NCBI GenBank assembly: GCA_036278935.1
Contig: DASUKA010000083.1
Location: 1-28,065, forward strand
Reading direction: 5' to 3'
Length of the DNA stretch: 28,065 nucleotides
Source of the DNA: DASSNR01 sp036278935
Lineage (GTDB): Bacteria > Gemmatimonadota > Gemmatimonadetes > Gemmatimonadales > Gemmatimonadaceae
Under the pieces are notes generated by a model. That model was not told where the DNA came from and ran no database searches. It saw nothing but the letters and a program-made list of their open reading frames with translations. This document shows, piece by piece, positions 1-9,234 of this stretch. Both the position numbers and the translations under genes were made by a program. Within the stretch, counting starts at the first letter, position 1. Each line of letters starts with the position of its first letter.

Positions 1-1668
1 GTTCTGCGTCAGGTCCTTCGTCGGCGTCAGCTGGAAGACGTCCAGCCCCCGGGCGATCTCCGAGCCGTAGATGTAGCCGTTGTAGTAGTAACCCGCCCAG
101 TAGCCGCCGAGCACAAGCGAGTCCGCGCTGATCGGCCCGCGGTCGAAATAGGCGATCTCCTTCGGGTGCGCGGGGTCCGTCCAGTCAAACACCGAGATGC
201 CACCCTGGTACCAGCCCTGCACCATGATCGTGCGGCCCGGCACCGGGATCAGGCCCCCGTTGTGCGCCACGCAGTTCTCCTGCGGGGTCTGCGCGGCCGG
301 CACCTTGTAGTAGCCCACCTGGGTGAGCGAATCATGCTGGAGCGTGAAGATCGCATCGGCGCCCCAGTCCTTGGGGTCCGAGGCGCGGCACTTGGGCTGC
401 GTGCCGCCGCCCCACTCATCGGTATAGAGGAGTGCGGAGGCATCGTTGCTGAAGGTGGCCGAGTGCCAGAAGGAGAAGTTGGAGTCCGAGACGGCCTGGA
501 GGCGCACGGGGTGCGTGGGGTCCTGAATATTGAGCAGGAGCCCGTAGCCCGAGCAGGCCCCGGCGGCCAGGTGGGCCCACGGATAAACCGTGATGTCATG
601 GCACTGCGACGGGCCCATCCGCGGCCGCGCGGGACGCCTGCGAACGGTGAGTCCCATCTGCTGCAGCGAGTCCGCGAACGCCTGCGCGCGTGCGCTATCG
701 TCGCGTGAGGACTGCATTGCGGCGTACAGGCGGGCGGCGCGGTCCGAATCGGCGGCCGTTGCACTGGCGGGGAGCCCGAGCCGGCCCAGTCTCCGGCGCG
801 CCGCTTTCACCGCAGCCCCATTCGCCGTATCGGCATAGGCGACGCCGTGCGTGGGCGGGGCCATCAGGTCGCTGAAGATGCGCGGGTGGCTGACGATCTT
901 CGCCTGCTCGGGGTGCGCCAGTGGAACCTTGATCACCTCGATGCGGAAGAGCGCGTTGTTCGGGTCAGTCGTGAGGTTGCTGCTCTCGCACCCCGGCATC
1001 TCCTGGCCTGAGCGCACCCGCGCGAGCCCCGACACGTACACGTAGACCACGCCCTTGTCTTCGGGGTCGGGCACGAGCGTGTGCGTGTGCGAGCCGCGAC
1101 AGGTCTGCACATCGGCCACCTGCTTGGGGTGCGCCGGGTCGGAGACATCGAAGATCCGGATCCCGAGCATGCGCGCCTTGCTCACCCGCGCGGTGTCCCC
1201 CTGCATCCCGCAATCCAGCCGGCTCCCGGTGTTCTCCGCGGAGACGAAGAGCAGGTGGCCGTCGACCGAGACATCCCCCTGCTCGGTGAAGCAGGGATAG
1301 GCGGCCGCGAGCGTGGGTGAGGCGGGGTTGCTGATGTTCCAGATCTGCAGTCCACTGAAGTTGCCCTGATACGCGTAGTGACCGCCAAACGCGAGGTCGG
1401 AGTTCGCGAAGTCGAGCCCGCCTACCGCCTTGAAGGCGTCGGGCTTGTTCTGGTGCGCGACCAGCTTCAGCCCCTCCGCGGCCGTGCCCGCGTCGTGAAG
1501 GCCGGCCTTGAGCCCGACGCGCGGGTCGCTGCCCGATGCCGAGGAGGACGAGCCGGAGGAGGGGGAGGAGGTGCACGCCGGCAGAGCGAGGGCCAGCGCG
1601 GCGAGTGTCAGCAGCCGGGCCCACCGCCCGGCTGAGGGATGCGGAGTAACAGGGTGAAGAGATGTCAT
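1..1668 (-). CDS. LVIVD-repeat secreted lipoprotein (3' end outside window)
   Basis: The reading frame is open from an ATG at 1668 to the window edge, giving 556 codons with the C-terminus missing. The N-terminus is a lipoprotein signal: a hydrophobic stretch at residues 19-31 ends in L29-P-A-C32, followed by a Ser-rich linker. The rest resembles LVIVD beta-propeller proteins, with blocks such as GNFSGLQIWNIS, QCHDITVYP, TDEWGGGTQ, ENCVAHNG and the end motif IYGSEIARGLDVFQL. These are probably cell-surface propellers; no enzymatic role is established. About 70 Ala/Arg-rich residues sit between the blocks MAPPTHG and CHDITVYP (roughly residues 270-345), where relatives I recall have a shorter segment. 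The start codon overlaps the stop of the upstream DUF305 gene (ATGA), so the two are probably translationally coupled. Confidence 0.85.
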   Translation of the reverse strand, partial: MTSLHPVTPHPSAGRWARLLTLAALALALPACTSSPSSGSSSSASGSDPRVGLKAGLHDAGTAAEGLKLVAHQNKPDAFKAVGGLDFANSDLAFGGHYAYQGNFSGLQIWNISNPASPTLAAAYPCFTEQGDVSVDGHLLFVSAENTGSRLDCGMQGDTARVSKARMLGIRIFDVSDPAHPKQVADVQTCRGSHTHTLVPDPEDKGVVYVYVSGLARVRSGQEMPGCESSNLTTDPNNALFRIEVIKVPLAHPEQAKIVSHPRIFSDLMAPPTHGVAYADTANGAAVKAARRRLGRLGLPASATAADSDRAARLYAAMQSSRDDSARAQAFADSLQQMGLTVRRRPARPRMGPSQCHDITVYPWAHLAAGACSGYGLLLNIQDPTHPVRLQAVSDSNFSFWHSATFSNDASALLYTDEWGGGTQPKCRASDPKDWGADAIFTLQHDSLTQVGYYKVPAAQTPQENCVAHNGGLIPVPGRTIMVQGWYQGGISVFDWTDPAHPKEIAYFDRGPISADSLVLGGYWAGYYYNGYIYGSEIARGLDVFQLTPTKDLTQN

Positions 1669-2342
1669 TGGGCGTGAGTTCCGGAGGTGAACGTTCTCAA
1701 CAGCACCTGCATGCGGGCCATCTGGGCCCGCTGGACGGCATCGATGTCGGTGGCGAACGTGAAGATCTCTGGCTGCTGCCCTCCACCCGGTGTGGCGAAC
1801 AGGTTGGCGACCATGTCGAGCGCGCCCTGGTGGTGCCGGGTCATCCCGGTCAGGTAGAGCGTGTCGAACGTGACGCCGTGGGAGGCATCGAGCTGCCGCA
1901 TCTGCGCTGGCGTGAGCATGCCTTTCATCAACATGGGGTGATTGCCCATATCCATGCCAGGCATGTGCATCGGACTCGAGTCGTGCACCGGACCCTGCTG
2001 ATGGCCCAGCATGTGGAGAGGATCCGGTGCCGACAGGCCGCGGGAGTGCAGCCAGTTCTGCATGAGCGTGATCTCGTCATGTTGCGAGAGCGCGATGCGC
2101 TTGCACAGGGTCAGCACGTCGGCGCGGGCGCCGTGGCTGGCGGCCCAGTCGGACATCACCACCGCCTGGGCATGATGGATGATCATCCCCTGCATGAAGG
2201 TGACATCGGCCTTGGTATAGTCATGGGGAGACGCGGGCGATGCACTTTGTGCGCCCAGCCGCACGCCCGCGACGCCGAGCGCCACGAGCGTGGTGACGAG
2301 CACAGGCGCACTCGCGCGCTTGAGCAGTGATGATGTAGTCAT
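1665..2342 (-). CDS. DUF305 family protein, exported, Met/His-rich
   Basis: The 225-residue protein has an N-terminal signal peptide (hydrophobic residues 12-30, likely cleavage near residue 31). It has two DUF305-type helical motifs: FMQGMIIHHAQAVVM at 49-63 with the His pair 56-57, and a second with His pair 170-171 followed by QGALDMV. DUF305 is a ferritin-like helical domain, and some members (for example cyanobacterial CopM) bind copper. Between the halves, residues 110-142 are crowded with Met and His (PMHMPGMDMGNHPMLMKGM), the composition expected of a soft-metal site. The ATG at 2342 has only a weak upstream GGGGT. The TGA shares two bases with the ATG of the LVIVD gene. A periplasmic metal-binding role is inferred; the partner metal is unknown. 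Confidence 0.9.
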   Translation of the reverse strand: MTTSSLLKRASAPVLVTTLVALGVAGVRLGAQSASPASPHDYTKADVTFMQGMIIHHAQAVVMSDWAASHGARADVLTLCKRIALSQHDEITLMQNWLHSRGLSAPDPLHMLGHQQGPVHDSSPMHMPGMDMGNHPMLMKGMLTPAQMRQLDASHGVTFDTLYLTGMTRHHQGALDMVANLFATPGGGQQPEIFTFATDIDAVQRAQMARMQVLLRTFTSGTHAQ

Positions 2343-2475
2343 GGAGTACCCCGAACGGATGTAGGCGAACCATGCGATGCGGTGCAGCCACCGTCAAGTA
2401 CGCCGTGCGGGAATGTCACATGCGTGCACTCCTCCACAGTGGTGCGGCTGGAATGCGGCATCCCCATCTGCACCA

Positions 2476-3945
2476 TCACCCGCCGCATGTCGGGGCCTGC
2501 ACGTCCGCCGGAGCTCCTTTGCGCGAAAGGCACTCGGCTTCCGGGATGACGAGATCGTCGTAGAGCATCTGGCTCGCCGGGACGTCCACCGGCAGGGTAT
2601 TCAGCATCCCGAAGCGCCGCACGTCCACCCAACGCCGCCCCTCGATGAGCAGCGAGTACCGGCGCTCGTACAGCAACGCCGTGAGATAGTCATCGTTCGT
2701 GCTGGAAGCGGTGAGCGTCGACGGCGGGAGCTTGCCCGACACGGTGCGCACGGCGTTGAGATCGGCAATGGCCCCCACCTTGTCCCCCGTGAACCACTTC
2801 GCCTCCGAGCGGAGCAGCACGAGCTCCTCGCTGCGAATGACCGGAATGGGATCGGTGGGATTCTCGAAGCGAATGAAGTCCTGATCCGTGAAGATCCCCG
2901 GCACGGCACCACCGGGACCAAGCGGGGCATCCATGGTATACACCTTGTCCGTGTACCGCTGGTCGGGCGAGCCATTCGCCTGCTGCTCCGCATCCGCCTG
3001 GATGGATGGGTGCGCCACGAAGACGTTGTTGCTCGCGTTGCTCAATGGATTCTGATTGTCGCCCGGCGCCGTGGAGAACACGAATGCCGGCCCCAGAGCC
3101 AGGTTGGCCGGATCGATGAACGACTCGCTCAGATCCTTGAGTGCCGCTTGATAACAGGTCGGCGACAGCGCGGCGCCGCACCCCGAAACGCCGAGCGAGG
3201 CGCGCTCCGCATCGATGCGGGCGGCCAGCGCACGGTTGAATCGCAGGAAGGTGGCTGGCGTATCGAAGCCATCGAAGCCGGATGTCACAGTGAAGGGGAA
3301 GCTCGCGCCCCCGGCCTGGAGATCGACCTTCGCCTGGTTCAGCGTGCCGATGATGTAGCTGTACACCGAGTCGCGCGAGACGAACGGCGCGAGCTGCGCC
3401 GGATCCTCCATCACCTGCACGGGCGCCCCGTAGTGACCGCGCCCCTCGATGACGAACTCGAGCGCGTAGGCTTCGAACGTCTCCGCGAAGCCCAGCGCGG
3501 CCTTCTTCTGCGCGTCGCTCAACACCGTGCTCGCCTGGACGGTGTTCTTGAAGTTGAAGATGTCGCGCAGCGCATCGTAGTAGCCGCCCCAGAGCGACGA
3601 GCCCGCCCCGCACGCCGGATCCTGCGCCGGCTTGCTCAGCCAGCACGTCGTACTGCGTCCCTCCGTCTGCATGTAATCGTAGCTTTCGCGGCCGAGCCGG
3701 CCGACGCCCGAGATCCACCCGCCGATGTTGCCGCGGGCATCGATGAGAATCCCGTTCGCCGCGAACTGCAGCGCGCCCGGGTCGGCGCTCACCGCCCCCG
3801 GCGTCGGACTGTTGTAGTCGGGCACCATCAATCGGTCGGAATTACATCCGGCCAGCAGGACCCACACGGCGGCACACCCGACCACGGTGACATAGGAGAG
3901 ATGGCGTGCCCCGCAGCGGGCGTTCCAGGTGTATCGTGATGGCAT
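2476..3945 (-). CDS. SusD/RagB-like outer-membrane lipoprotein
   Basis: The 489-residue protein is of usual SusD length. The N-terminus carries a lipobox (L30-L-A-G-C34) followed by NSDRLMVPDYNSPTP, typical of Gemmatimonadota/Bacteroidetes SusD. Helical TPR-like segments follow, and the C-terminal part has the RagB block ELVLLRSEAKWFTGDKVGAIADLNAVR and LLYERRYSLLIEGRRWVDVRRFG, strongly characteristic of RagB/SusD. SusD proteins sit over a TonB-dependent SusC barrel and help load substrate. The gene begins three bases after the SusC stop, so the pair is one operon. The substrate cannot be read from the sequence; the upstream S15-type hydrolase suggests peptides or esters rather than glycans. 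No glycoside hydrolase is present in the window. Confidence 0.93.
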   Translation of the reverse strand: MPSRYTWNARCGARHLSYVTVVGCAAVWVLLAGCNSDRLMVPDYNSPTPGAVSADPGALQFAANGILIDARGNIGGWISGVGRLGRESYDYMQTEGRSTTCWLSKPAQDPACGAGSSLWGGYYDALRDIFNFKNTVQASTVLSDAQKKAALGFAETFEAYALEFVIEGRGHYGAPVQVMEDPAQLAPFVSRDSVYSYIIGTLNQAKVDLQAGGASFPFTVTSGFDGFDTPATFLRFNRALAARIDAERASLGVSGCGAALSPTCYQAALKDLSESFIDPANLALGPAFVFSTAPGDNQNPLSNASNNVFVAHPSIQADAEQQANGSPDQRYTDKVYTMDAPLGPGGAVPGIFTDQDFIRFENPTDPIPVIRSEELVLLRSEAKWFTGDKVGAIADLNAVRTVSGKLPPSTLTASSTNDDYLTALLYERRYSLLIEGRRWVDVRRFGMLNTLPVDVPASQMLYDDLVIPEAECLSRKGAPADVQAPTCGG

Positions 3946-3948
3946 GGC

Positions 3949-6900
3949 TCAGAACCTCACGTTCAGGGACAGGAAGTAGCTGCGGTTCACGGGATACGGC
4001 GCCAGGTCCACGATGTGCGACACGGTCTGGTTCCCGAAGTTGCTCACCTCCGGATCGATCCCCCAGTAGCTGGTCCAGGTATGCAGGTTGCGCCCGGTGA
4101 GACTCACCTGCAGCGCCTGGATGTTCCCGGGCAGACGGTCCACGATCGATTGCGGCACCGCGTAGCTCAGCGTGAGTTCGCGCAGCTTCACGAACGAGCC
4201 GTCCTGCACGTACACGAGCGCGTTGTGGCCGCCATCCCAGGTCTCATACCGGTACTCGCCCAGCGGACGCGGATCGCCGTTCGGCGCCTTGTGATCGTAG
4301 TCCCAGGAGTTCTTGCCCTCATCCCACAGGTTGTTGTCCAGGTCCGAGACGACGCCGCCGTGGCGCCAGTCGAACAGCGTTTCCAGCGACAGCGCCTTCC
4401 ACGTGAAGATGTTCGAGAACTGCATCGTGAACTTGGGCGTGGCATCGCCGATCACGGTGTCCGCGAAGGTGCCGTCGGGGTGCGTGATGTTCCCCCAGAT
4501 GGCCGTGGTCGAATAGCCTGGCGCGATGCGCGAGCGCCCGTACGCCGCCCCGAAGCCGCTGCTCGGAACGGTGAACGCTGGCACCGGCAGCGACACCACC
4601 TCCCCCTGGACGTGATAGAAGCTGGTGTGCGAGCCCCAGGAGAAGTTGCCGCGGAAGGGCGAGAGGGTGAGCGCCAGCTCCCACCCTTTGCTCGTGATCT
4701 CCCCGCCGTTGATCACCTCCTGTCCCAGCCCGGAACTTGGCGCGAGCGGCGCCGTGAGCAGCAGATCGGTGATCGTGCGGTCGAAGCGCGTTCCCTCGAA
4801 CGCCACCCGCTGATCGAGGAAGGAAGCGTCCATGCCGAATTCCTTCTCCGTCATCTTCTCCGGCTTGATGTGCGGATTGCCGAGCGTGCTCGAGGCGGTG
4901 AGCGCGTTCTCGCCGTCGATCTGTCCGGCCAGCGCCAGCGTCTGATCCCGATCGCCGTAGCGCGGCTGATTGCCGGAGGTGCCGATTCCGGCGCGAAGCT
5001 TCACTTCATCGACACCCGGAAAGGGATTCACGAAGCGGTAGGAGCCCGATGCCTTCGGAAAGATGTAGAACTTCTTCCGGTCGCCGTTCACGCTGCTCCG
5101 CTCCGCGCGGAAGCCGCCCGTGAGGAAGAGCCGACTGTTGAAGGCGAGCAGCTCCTCCTGACCGTAGTACGCCTGATCGCGCACCGCCTCCCTGGTCTGG
5201 CTCTGGTCGCGGGTGCCCTGATCGATGTTTCCGACACCCGGCACCAGCCCCCGCGCCCGCAGGTTGTATCGGTTCACCCCCGTCTCCTCATACTGCAGAC
5301 CGGTGGATGTCGTGGCCGTGTTCAGGAAGCCCAGGATACCGCTCTGGCTGGGGCTGTACTTCCACACCGCGTTCAGCGAGGCATTGAGCTGCCGGTTGTC
5401 GGCGTTCCCCTGCACCGCCGTGCCCAGATAGCCGTCGGCGGGCTCGAACTGCAGGAAGCTCGGCGAGTACAGCTCGTCGTCCTGATTGAACCAGTCGACG
5501 CCGCCGATGGCGCTCAGGGTGAGCGAATTGTGATCGCTCGTGATGGCCTGCACATCGAGCCGGCCGCCCCCGATCCAGCGGTAGACGTCCGAGTTGTTCT
5601 TGATGTAGGCCAGCGTCTGGAAGGGATTGGAGGAGTTGGAGCCGCCGCCGGCGAAGGGGTTCTCCGGGTAGCTGCCGCTCGAGTCGCGCGCGGCCAGGTT
5701 GATCACGGCCGGCGTGTACGCCAGCACGTAGAGCGGGCTCGCGTTGTTGTTGTTGTTGTTCGAGATGCCGCGGTCGGTCACGTCGCGGATGAACGCGGTG
5801 CTCACGTGCGCTGTCACCCGGTCGCCGAAACTCTGGTCGAGGTTGACGCGCAGGTTCTGCCGCGTGGCGCCCGTGCCGAGCTCGGTGCCGGCGTCGCGCT
5901 TGATCGTGCCCGAGACGAAGTACTTCGTGTTGTCCGTGCCGCCCGACACCGAGACGTCGGTCTCATACGAGAGGTCGCGCTGCCCGTAGAGCGCCTTCTG
6001 ATAGTCGAAGTACGGCGCCTGGTACGCATTCGTGTACATCGCGACCGCCGCGTTGTACTTGGCCGAGTCGCTCGCCGTGGCCCCCGGGTCGAGCGGCGGC
6101 ACGTAGGTGTCGACGAGCTCCTGCGTCGAGGAGAAGTGCCGGCTGCCCAGCAGATGCTCCGGCGTGTTCACGCCGAGTCGCTGGGTGATGTTGAAGCGTG
6201 GCCTGCCGGACACGCCGCGTTTGGTCGTGATGAGGATGACGCCGTTCGTCGCCTTCTCGCCGTAGATGGCCGACGCGGCCGCACCCTTGAGCACCTCTAC
6301 GCTCGCGATGTCGTTGGGATTCAGATCGGCCAGCCGGTTGGCCGCGTTGTCCTCGCTGCTCGAAATCCCGCCGCCGGAGGCCGCCGTCAGCGAGTTCATC
6401 CCGCCCTCGATGGTGGCGTTGCTGATGATCACGCCATCGAGCACGAACAGGGGCTCGCCACTCCCGAGAATCGAGGTGACGCCGCGGATCTGGATCTGCC
6501 CACCGCCTCCGGGCGCGCCGCTGTTCATGGTGATGTGGGCGCCCGGCACCTTGCCCTGCAGCGCGTTGGTGAGCGACTGCGCCGGCACACGCGTGAGATC
6601 GGCGCTCTGCACCACCGAGACCGCCGTGGCGATGTTCTGGCGCGCCACCGAGGTCGCCTGCCCGGTCACGATCATCCCCTGGAGCTTCAGGACGTCGCGC
6701 GCGAGACGGACCTGCACGCTGGATTGGCTGGCCGGGACCGCGATCTCCTGTCGTTTGTACCCGATGGTCCGCACAACCAGTGTGATCGCGCCGGCGGGAA
6801 GGCTCACCCGGAATTTTCCCTGCTCGTCCGTCTGGCTGACGATTCCGGGGTGCCCCACCGCCGTAATGATGGCGCCCGTCACCGGCTGTCCGCCCTCGGC

Positions 6901-7002
6901 GGCGGTCACCTGTCCGGTGACGGTACGGCCTTGTGCCTGTGCCCTGGGTGCCACGGCGAGCACCGCGAGCAGTACGGTCAGGGATGAAAGCAGCGTACGC
7001 AC
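3949..7002 (-). CDS. SusC/RagA-like TonB-dependent outer-membrane receptor
   Basis: The 1017-residue protein is of normal SusC length. It starts with a GTG codon preceded by GGAGG at 7007-7011. A signal peptide covers about residues 1-23 (cleavage after AQA). A carboxypeptidase-D regulatory-like domain follows (about 25-110, GRTVTGQVTAAEGGQPVTGAIITAVG). The plug domain covers about 115-260, with the SusC signatures QIQIRGVTSILGSGEPLFVLDGVI and SIEVLKGAAASAIYGEKATNGVILITTKRG-type blocks. The remainder is the beta-barrel, ending in SYFLSLNVRF with the terminal Phe of an outer-membrane beta signal. It imports bound substrate using TonB energy, together with the SusD three bases downstream. A run of six Asn (AAC codons) lies in the barrel at 5743-5760. 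Confidence 0.96.
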   Translation of the reverse strand: MRTLLSSLTVLLAVLAVAPRAQAQGRTVTGQVTAAEGGQPVTGAIITAVGHPGIVSQTDEQGKFRVSLPAGAITLVVRTIGYKRQEIAVPASQSSVQVRLARDVLKLQGMIVTGQATSVARQNIATAVSVVQSADLTRVPAQSLTNALQGKVPGAHITMNSGAPGGGGQIQIRGVTSILGSGEPLFVLDGVIISNATIEGGMNSLTAASGGGISSSEDNAANRLADLNPNDIASVEVLKGAAASAIYGEKATNGVILITTKRGVSGRPRFNITQRLGVNTPEHLLGSRHFSSTQELVDTYVPPLDPGATASDSAKYNAAVAMYTNAYQAPYFDYQKALYGQRDLSYETDVSVSGGTDNTKYFVSGTIKRDAGTELGTGATRQNLRVNLDQSFGDRVTAHVSTAFIRDVTDRGISNNNNNNASPLYVLAYTPAVINLAARDSSGSYPENPFAGGGSNSSNPFQTLAYIKNNSDVYRWIGGGRLDVQAITSDHNSLTLSAIGGVDWFNQDDELYSPSFLQFEPADGYLGTAVQGNADNRQLNASLNAVWKYSPSQSGILGFLNTATTSTGLQYEETGVNRYNLRARGLVPGVGNIDQGTRDQSQTREAVRDQAYYGQEELLAFNSRLFLTGGFRAERSSVNGDRKKFYIFPKASGSYRFVNPFPGVDEVKLRAGIGTSGNQPRYGDRDQTLALAGQIDGENALTASSTLGNPHIKPEKMTEKEFGMDASFLDQRVAFEGTRFDRTITDLLLTAPLAPSSGLGQEVINGGEITSKGWELALTLSPFRGNFSWGSHTSFYHVQGEVVSLPVPAFTVPSSGFGAAYGRSRIAPGYSTTAIWGNITHPDGTFADTVIGDATPKFTMQFSNIFTWKALSLETLFDWRHGGVVSDLDNNLWDEGKNSWDYDHKAPNGDPRPLGEYRYETWDGGHNALVYVQDGSFVKLRELTLSYAVPQSIVDRLPGNIQALQVSLTGRNLHTWTSYWGIDPEVSNFGNQTVSHIVDLAPYPVNRSYFLSLNVRF
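5743..5760. repeat. (GTT)6 trinucleotide microsatellite inside the SusC gene
   Basis: Six tandem GTT units on the plus strand encode six consecutive Asn on the minus-strand protein, in what is probably an extracellular loop (residues NNNNNNASPLY). Length change would be in frame, so it would alter loop length rather than switch the gene off. Confidence 0.9.
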
Positions 7003-7072
7003 GAAGCCTCCGGCGATCCTGCTGGTACGGATCGCGTATGAAGTGAGGAGGACACGGCGAGCGGTCGCCTAT

Positions 7073-9082
7073 CTAGCGACCGCCGGCCGTGGACTTCACC
7101 ACCGAGATGGTGATGCTGGAGGGATACTGCCGATCGTGATGCACGACGTTGTGTGCCACCACGCCCTTCGTCTCGTCGTAGTTGCGGCCTCCAGTGTTGA
7201 GGTTGCGATCGAAACGCGGGAAGTTGCTGCTCGAGATCTCCAGGCGCAGCCGGTGCCCGGGCTTGAAGTAGTTGCTGAAGTCCATGGGCTGGAACGTCAC
7301 CTTGTACACGTGGCCCGGCTGCATCCAGACCTCCGGCTTGTCGTAGCCGTTGCGGTAACGCATCCGCTGGATGTTCTCGATGAGATTGAAGGCGCGGCCG
7401 TCCGGGTACACGTCATCGATGCGCCAGGTGAAGTCGGTGTCCTTCACGTTGGAGGAGACGTAGAGGGTGACGGTGATCGGGCCGCTCATCTCGAACCCCT
7501 GGGCGAACGGGGGCGTGGTGTAGACGAGCACATCGTTCCGCGCCTCGATCTTCCGCTGATCGAAGGAGCCGAAGTGCACCGCGTTCCCCTCGCAGCATCC
7601 GCCGCCCCCGTACGTCGGCACCGGGTTCATGGGATCGTAGACGTAGTGGTCGGGATGGTCGGCTGACGGCGCAGCGGCGGCGAGCGCGCCGTCGCCGTAG
7701 AGCGTGTTCGCCTCCCCCGCGCTCCGGAGATAGAACGTCTGCGGCTGGGCGCCCGGCGGCGGCCACGTGGGTGAGGACTTCCACTGGTTCAGACCGATCA
7801 CGTAATAGCGCACCTTCGGCTGCGTCGTGAGCACGTCGTTGGGCTCGCCCTTCAGGAAGTGATCGAACCAACTGTACATGACCGAGTCGTAGGGGAAGCG
7901 CGCATCGCCCACGCTCAGGTCGCCGATCATCGTGTTCTTCGTGGCACGGGTGTAGGCGCAGTGCAGCACGGGCGCGATGATCGCGTACTGCTCGTTCGCG
8001 ATGGAATCGGGCGCGGTGCGGCGCACGAAGTTGTAAGCGGCCAGGTTGGGGGAGACCGAGACATCGTACCAGCTCATGAACCAGAGCCCCGGCTTGACGA
8101 TCGGCATGCTGTCGTTCCACAGCCCGCCCTTGTACCAGGCCGGATCGTTGGGGGTGCGCGCGATCATGTCGCCGCCGGTCGCGACGGGCATGTGTGTGGC
8201 GAAGATCCCGGGCGGCCCCCCGATGTCGCGGATGATGTCCTCTTCGGGCAGGTGCCAGAGCTGCGCGGACCAGTCCACCGGCGGCATATGCGGCGCCAGA
8301 TCGAACATGCGGCGTACGCGGGTGAGTGCGGCCTGCGAGGTACCGGGCGATACCATCGGCCGCACCTGGTTCTGCTCGCCATACAGCCAGTCGATGAAGA
8401 GCATCTGCACCGCGCCGCCGCGGAACCAGTTGCCCTGCTCGTAGTACGGCCCCACCCGTCCCACGCCCGCCCCGAACCCCTGCACGTTGAACGTCGCGAG
8501 CCCGGGATCGTTCTCGGTCACCACACCCAGCTGCCACTCCGCCGTCGAGGAGCAGCCGGTCAGCCCCACCTTGCCGTTGGACCACGGCTGGGAGGTCATC
8601 CACCGGATGGCGTCCGAGCCATCGGTGCGCGGTGGTCCGAGGATGTCGTAGTTGCCCTCGGAGTAGTAATGGCCACGCTCGTTCATCTCGACATAGGCAT
8701 AGCCGCGCGTGACCGCGTCCAGCTGCCTGGTCATGTCGCGCGGTGCGCCCAGCGCCACGTCCCAGTAATTGAAGTTGTAGGGGGTGCGGACGAAGACGAT
8801 CGGGTATTTCTTCGACGTGTCCTTCGGGCGGTAGACGTCGGCCATCATGCGCTTGCCATCGCGCATGGGCACCATCACGCTGCGATCGATGATGGCCGCG
8901 GCCTCGAGCCGTTGCTCGGTCGCGTTGCGCTGGGCGATGAGGGCGGCTTGCGGGTTGCCGCGCTGGGCATGGAGGGTGGCCGGCCCCAACAGGAGGGCGG
9001 CGAGTGCGAGCCGGCCCACGCGCGGGGAGGCGGGGGAGTGTCGGCGGGGGCGGGCGAGGCGGATCGCTCGGTCATGCCACAT
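7073..9082 (-). CDS. CocE/NonD-type S15 hydrolase, exported (X-Pro dipeptidyl-peptidase-like)
   Basis: The 669-residue protein has an ATG preceded by GGAGG at 9088-9092. The N-terminus is Arg-rich and then hydrophobic (LALAALLLGPATLHAQ), a Sec signal peptide. The alpha/beta-hydrolase domain contains VMVPMRDGKRMMADVYRP, the classical S15/CocE opening. A likely triad is visible: Ser178 in GLTGCSSTAEW, Asp340 in SWYDVSVSP and His374 in PVLHCAYTR. The C-terminal jelly-roll domain begins near residue 460 and ends with GHRLRLEISSSNFPRFDRNLNTGG, standard for this family. A GGGGCCEGNA block near residue 500 carries adjacent Cys. Relatives cleave X-Pro peptides or acyl esters, and the exact substrate cannot be told here. 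The gene lies 70 bases upstream of the SusC gene on the same strand, suggesting cotranscription. Confidence 0.93.
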   Translation of the reverse strand: MWHDRAIRLARPRRHSPASPRVGRLALAALLLGPATLHAQRGNPQAALIAQRNATEQRLEAAAIIDRSVMVPMRDGKRMMADVYRPKDTSKKYPIVFVRTPYNFNYWDVALGAPRDMTRQLDAVTRGYAYVEMNERGHYYSEGNYDILGPPRTDGSDAIRWMTSQPWSNGKVGLTGCSSTAEWQLGVVTENDPGLATFNVQGFGAGVGRVGPYYEQGNWFRGGAVQMLFIDWLYGEQNQVRPMVSPGTSQAALTRVRRMFDLAPHMPPVDWSAQLWHLPEEDIIRDIGGPPGIFATHMPVATGGDMIARTPNDPAWYKGGLWNDSMPIVKPGLWFMSWYDVSVSPNLAAYNFVRRTAPDSIANEQYAIIAPVLHCAYTRATKNTMIGDLSVGDARFPYDSVMYSWFDHFLKGEPNDVLTTQPKVRYYVIGLNQWKSSPTWPPPGAQPQTFYLRSAGEANTLYGDGALAAAAPSADHPDHYVYDPMNPVPTYGGGGCCEGNAVHFGSFDQRKIEARNDVLVYTTPPFAQGFEMSGPITVTLYVSSNVKDTDFTWRIDDVYPDGRAFNLIENIQRMRYRNGYDKPEVWMQPGHVYKVTFQPMDFSNYFKPGHRLRLEISSSNFPRFDRNLNTGGRNYDETKGVVAHNVVHHDRQYPSSITISVVKSTAGGR

Positions 9083-9189
9083 AGAGACCTCCGTGTGCGC
9101 ACTGGCCCATGGCGCGCGAGCCGATTGGTGCCGGCTCGTGTTGGCGCGGGGCCGTTATTGTCCTCACGGATCGAGGCGGCGATAACTCT

Positions 9190-9234
9190 GTATACCAGCG
9201 GATATACTACCTCCGCGATGCGGATATAGTATAC
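9190..9234. promoter_or_regulatory. Candidate operator: GTATAC and GCGGATATA repeats
   Basis: Two copies of GCGGATATA occur in the same direction at 9198-9206 and 9220-9228, exactly 22 bases apart (about two helical turns). The palindrome GTATAC occurs at both edges (9190-9195 and 9229-9234). The left half reads GTATAC, six bases, ATATAC, an imperfect inverted repeat. The cluster covers the -10 box and likely start of the minus-strand promoter. Half-sites of this kind occur in GntR- and PadR-type operators, but no such regulator gene is in this window, so the regulator is unknown. Confidence 0.45.

Noticed and set aside
2377..3939. 520-residue open frame on the plus strand opposite the SusD gene
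   Set aside because: Antisense shadow. The minus frame has a lipobox and RagB/SusD blocks, and this one has none.
4015..6987. 990-residue open frame on the plus strand opposite the SusC gene
   Set aside because: It is the antisense shadow of the SusC gene in GC-rich DNA. The translation is Arg/Val/His-rich with no family features, whereas the minus-strand protein has full SusC architecture.
7859..9229. 456-residue plus-strand frame opposite the S15 hydrolase
   Set aside because: Antisense shadow of a protein with an intact catalytic triad; no recognisable domain.
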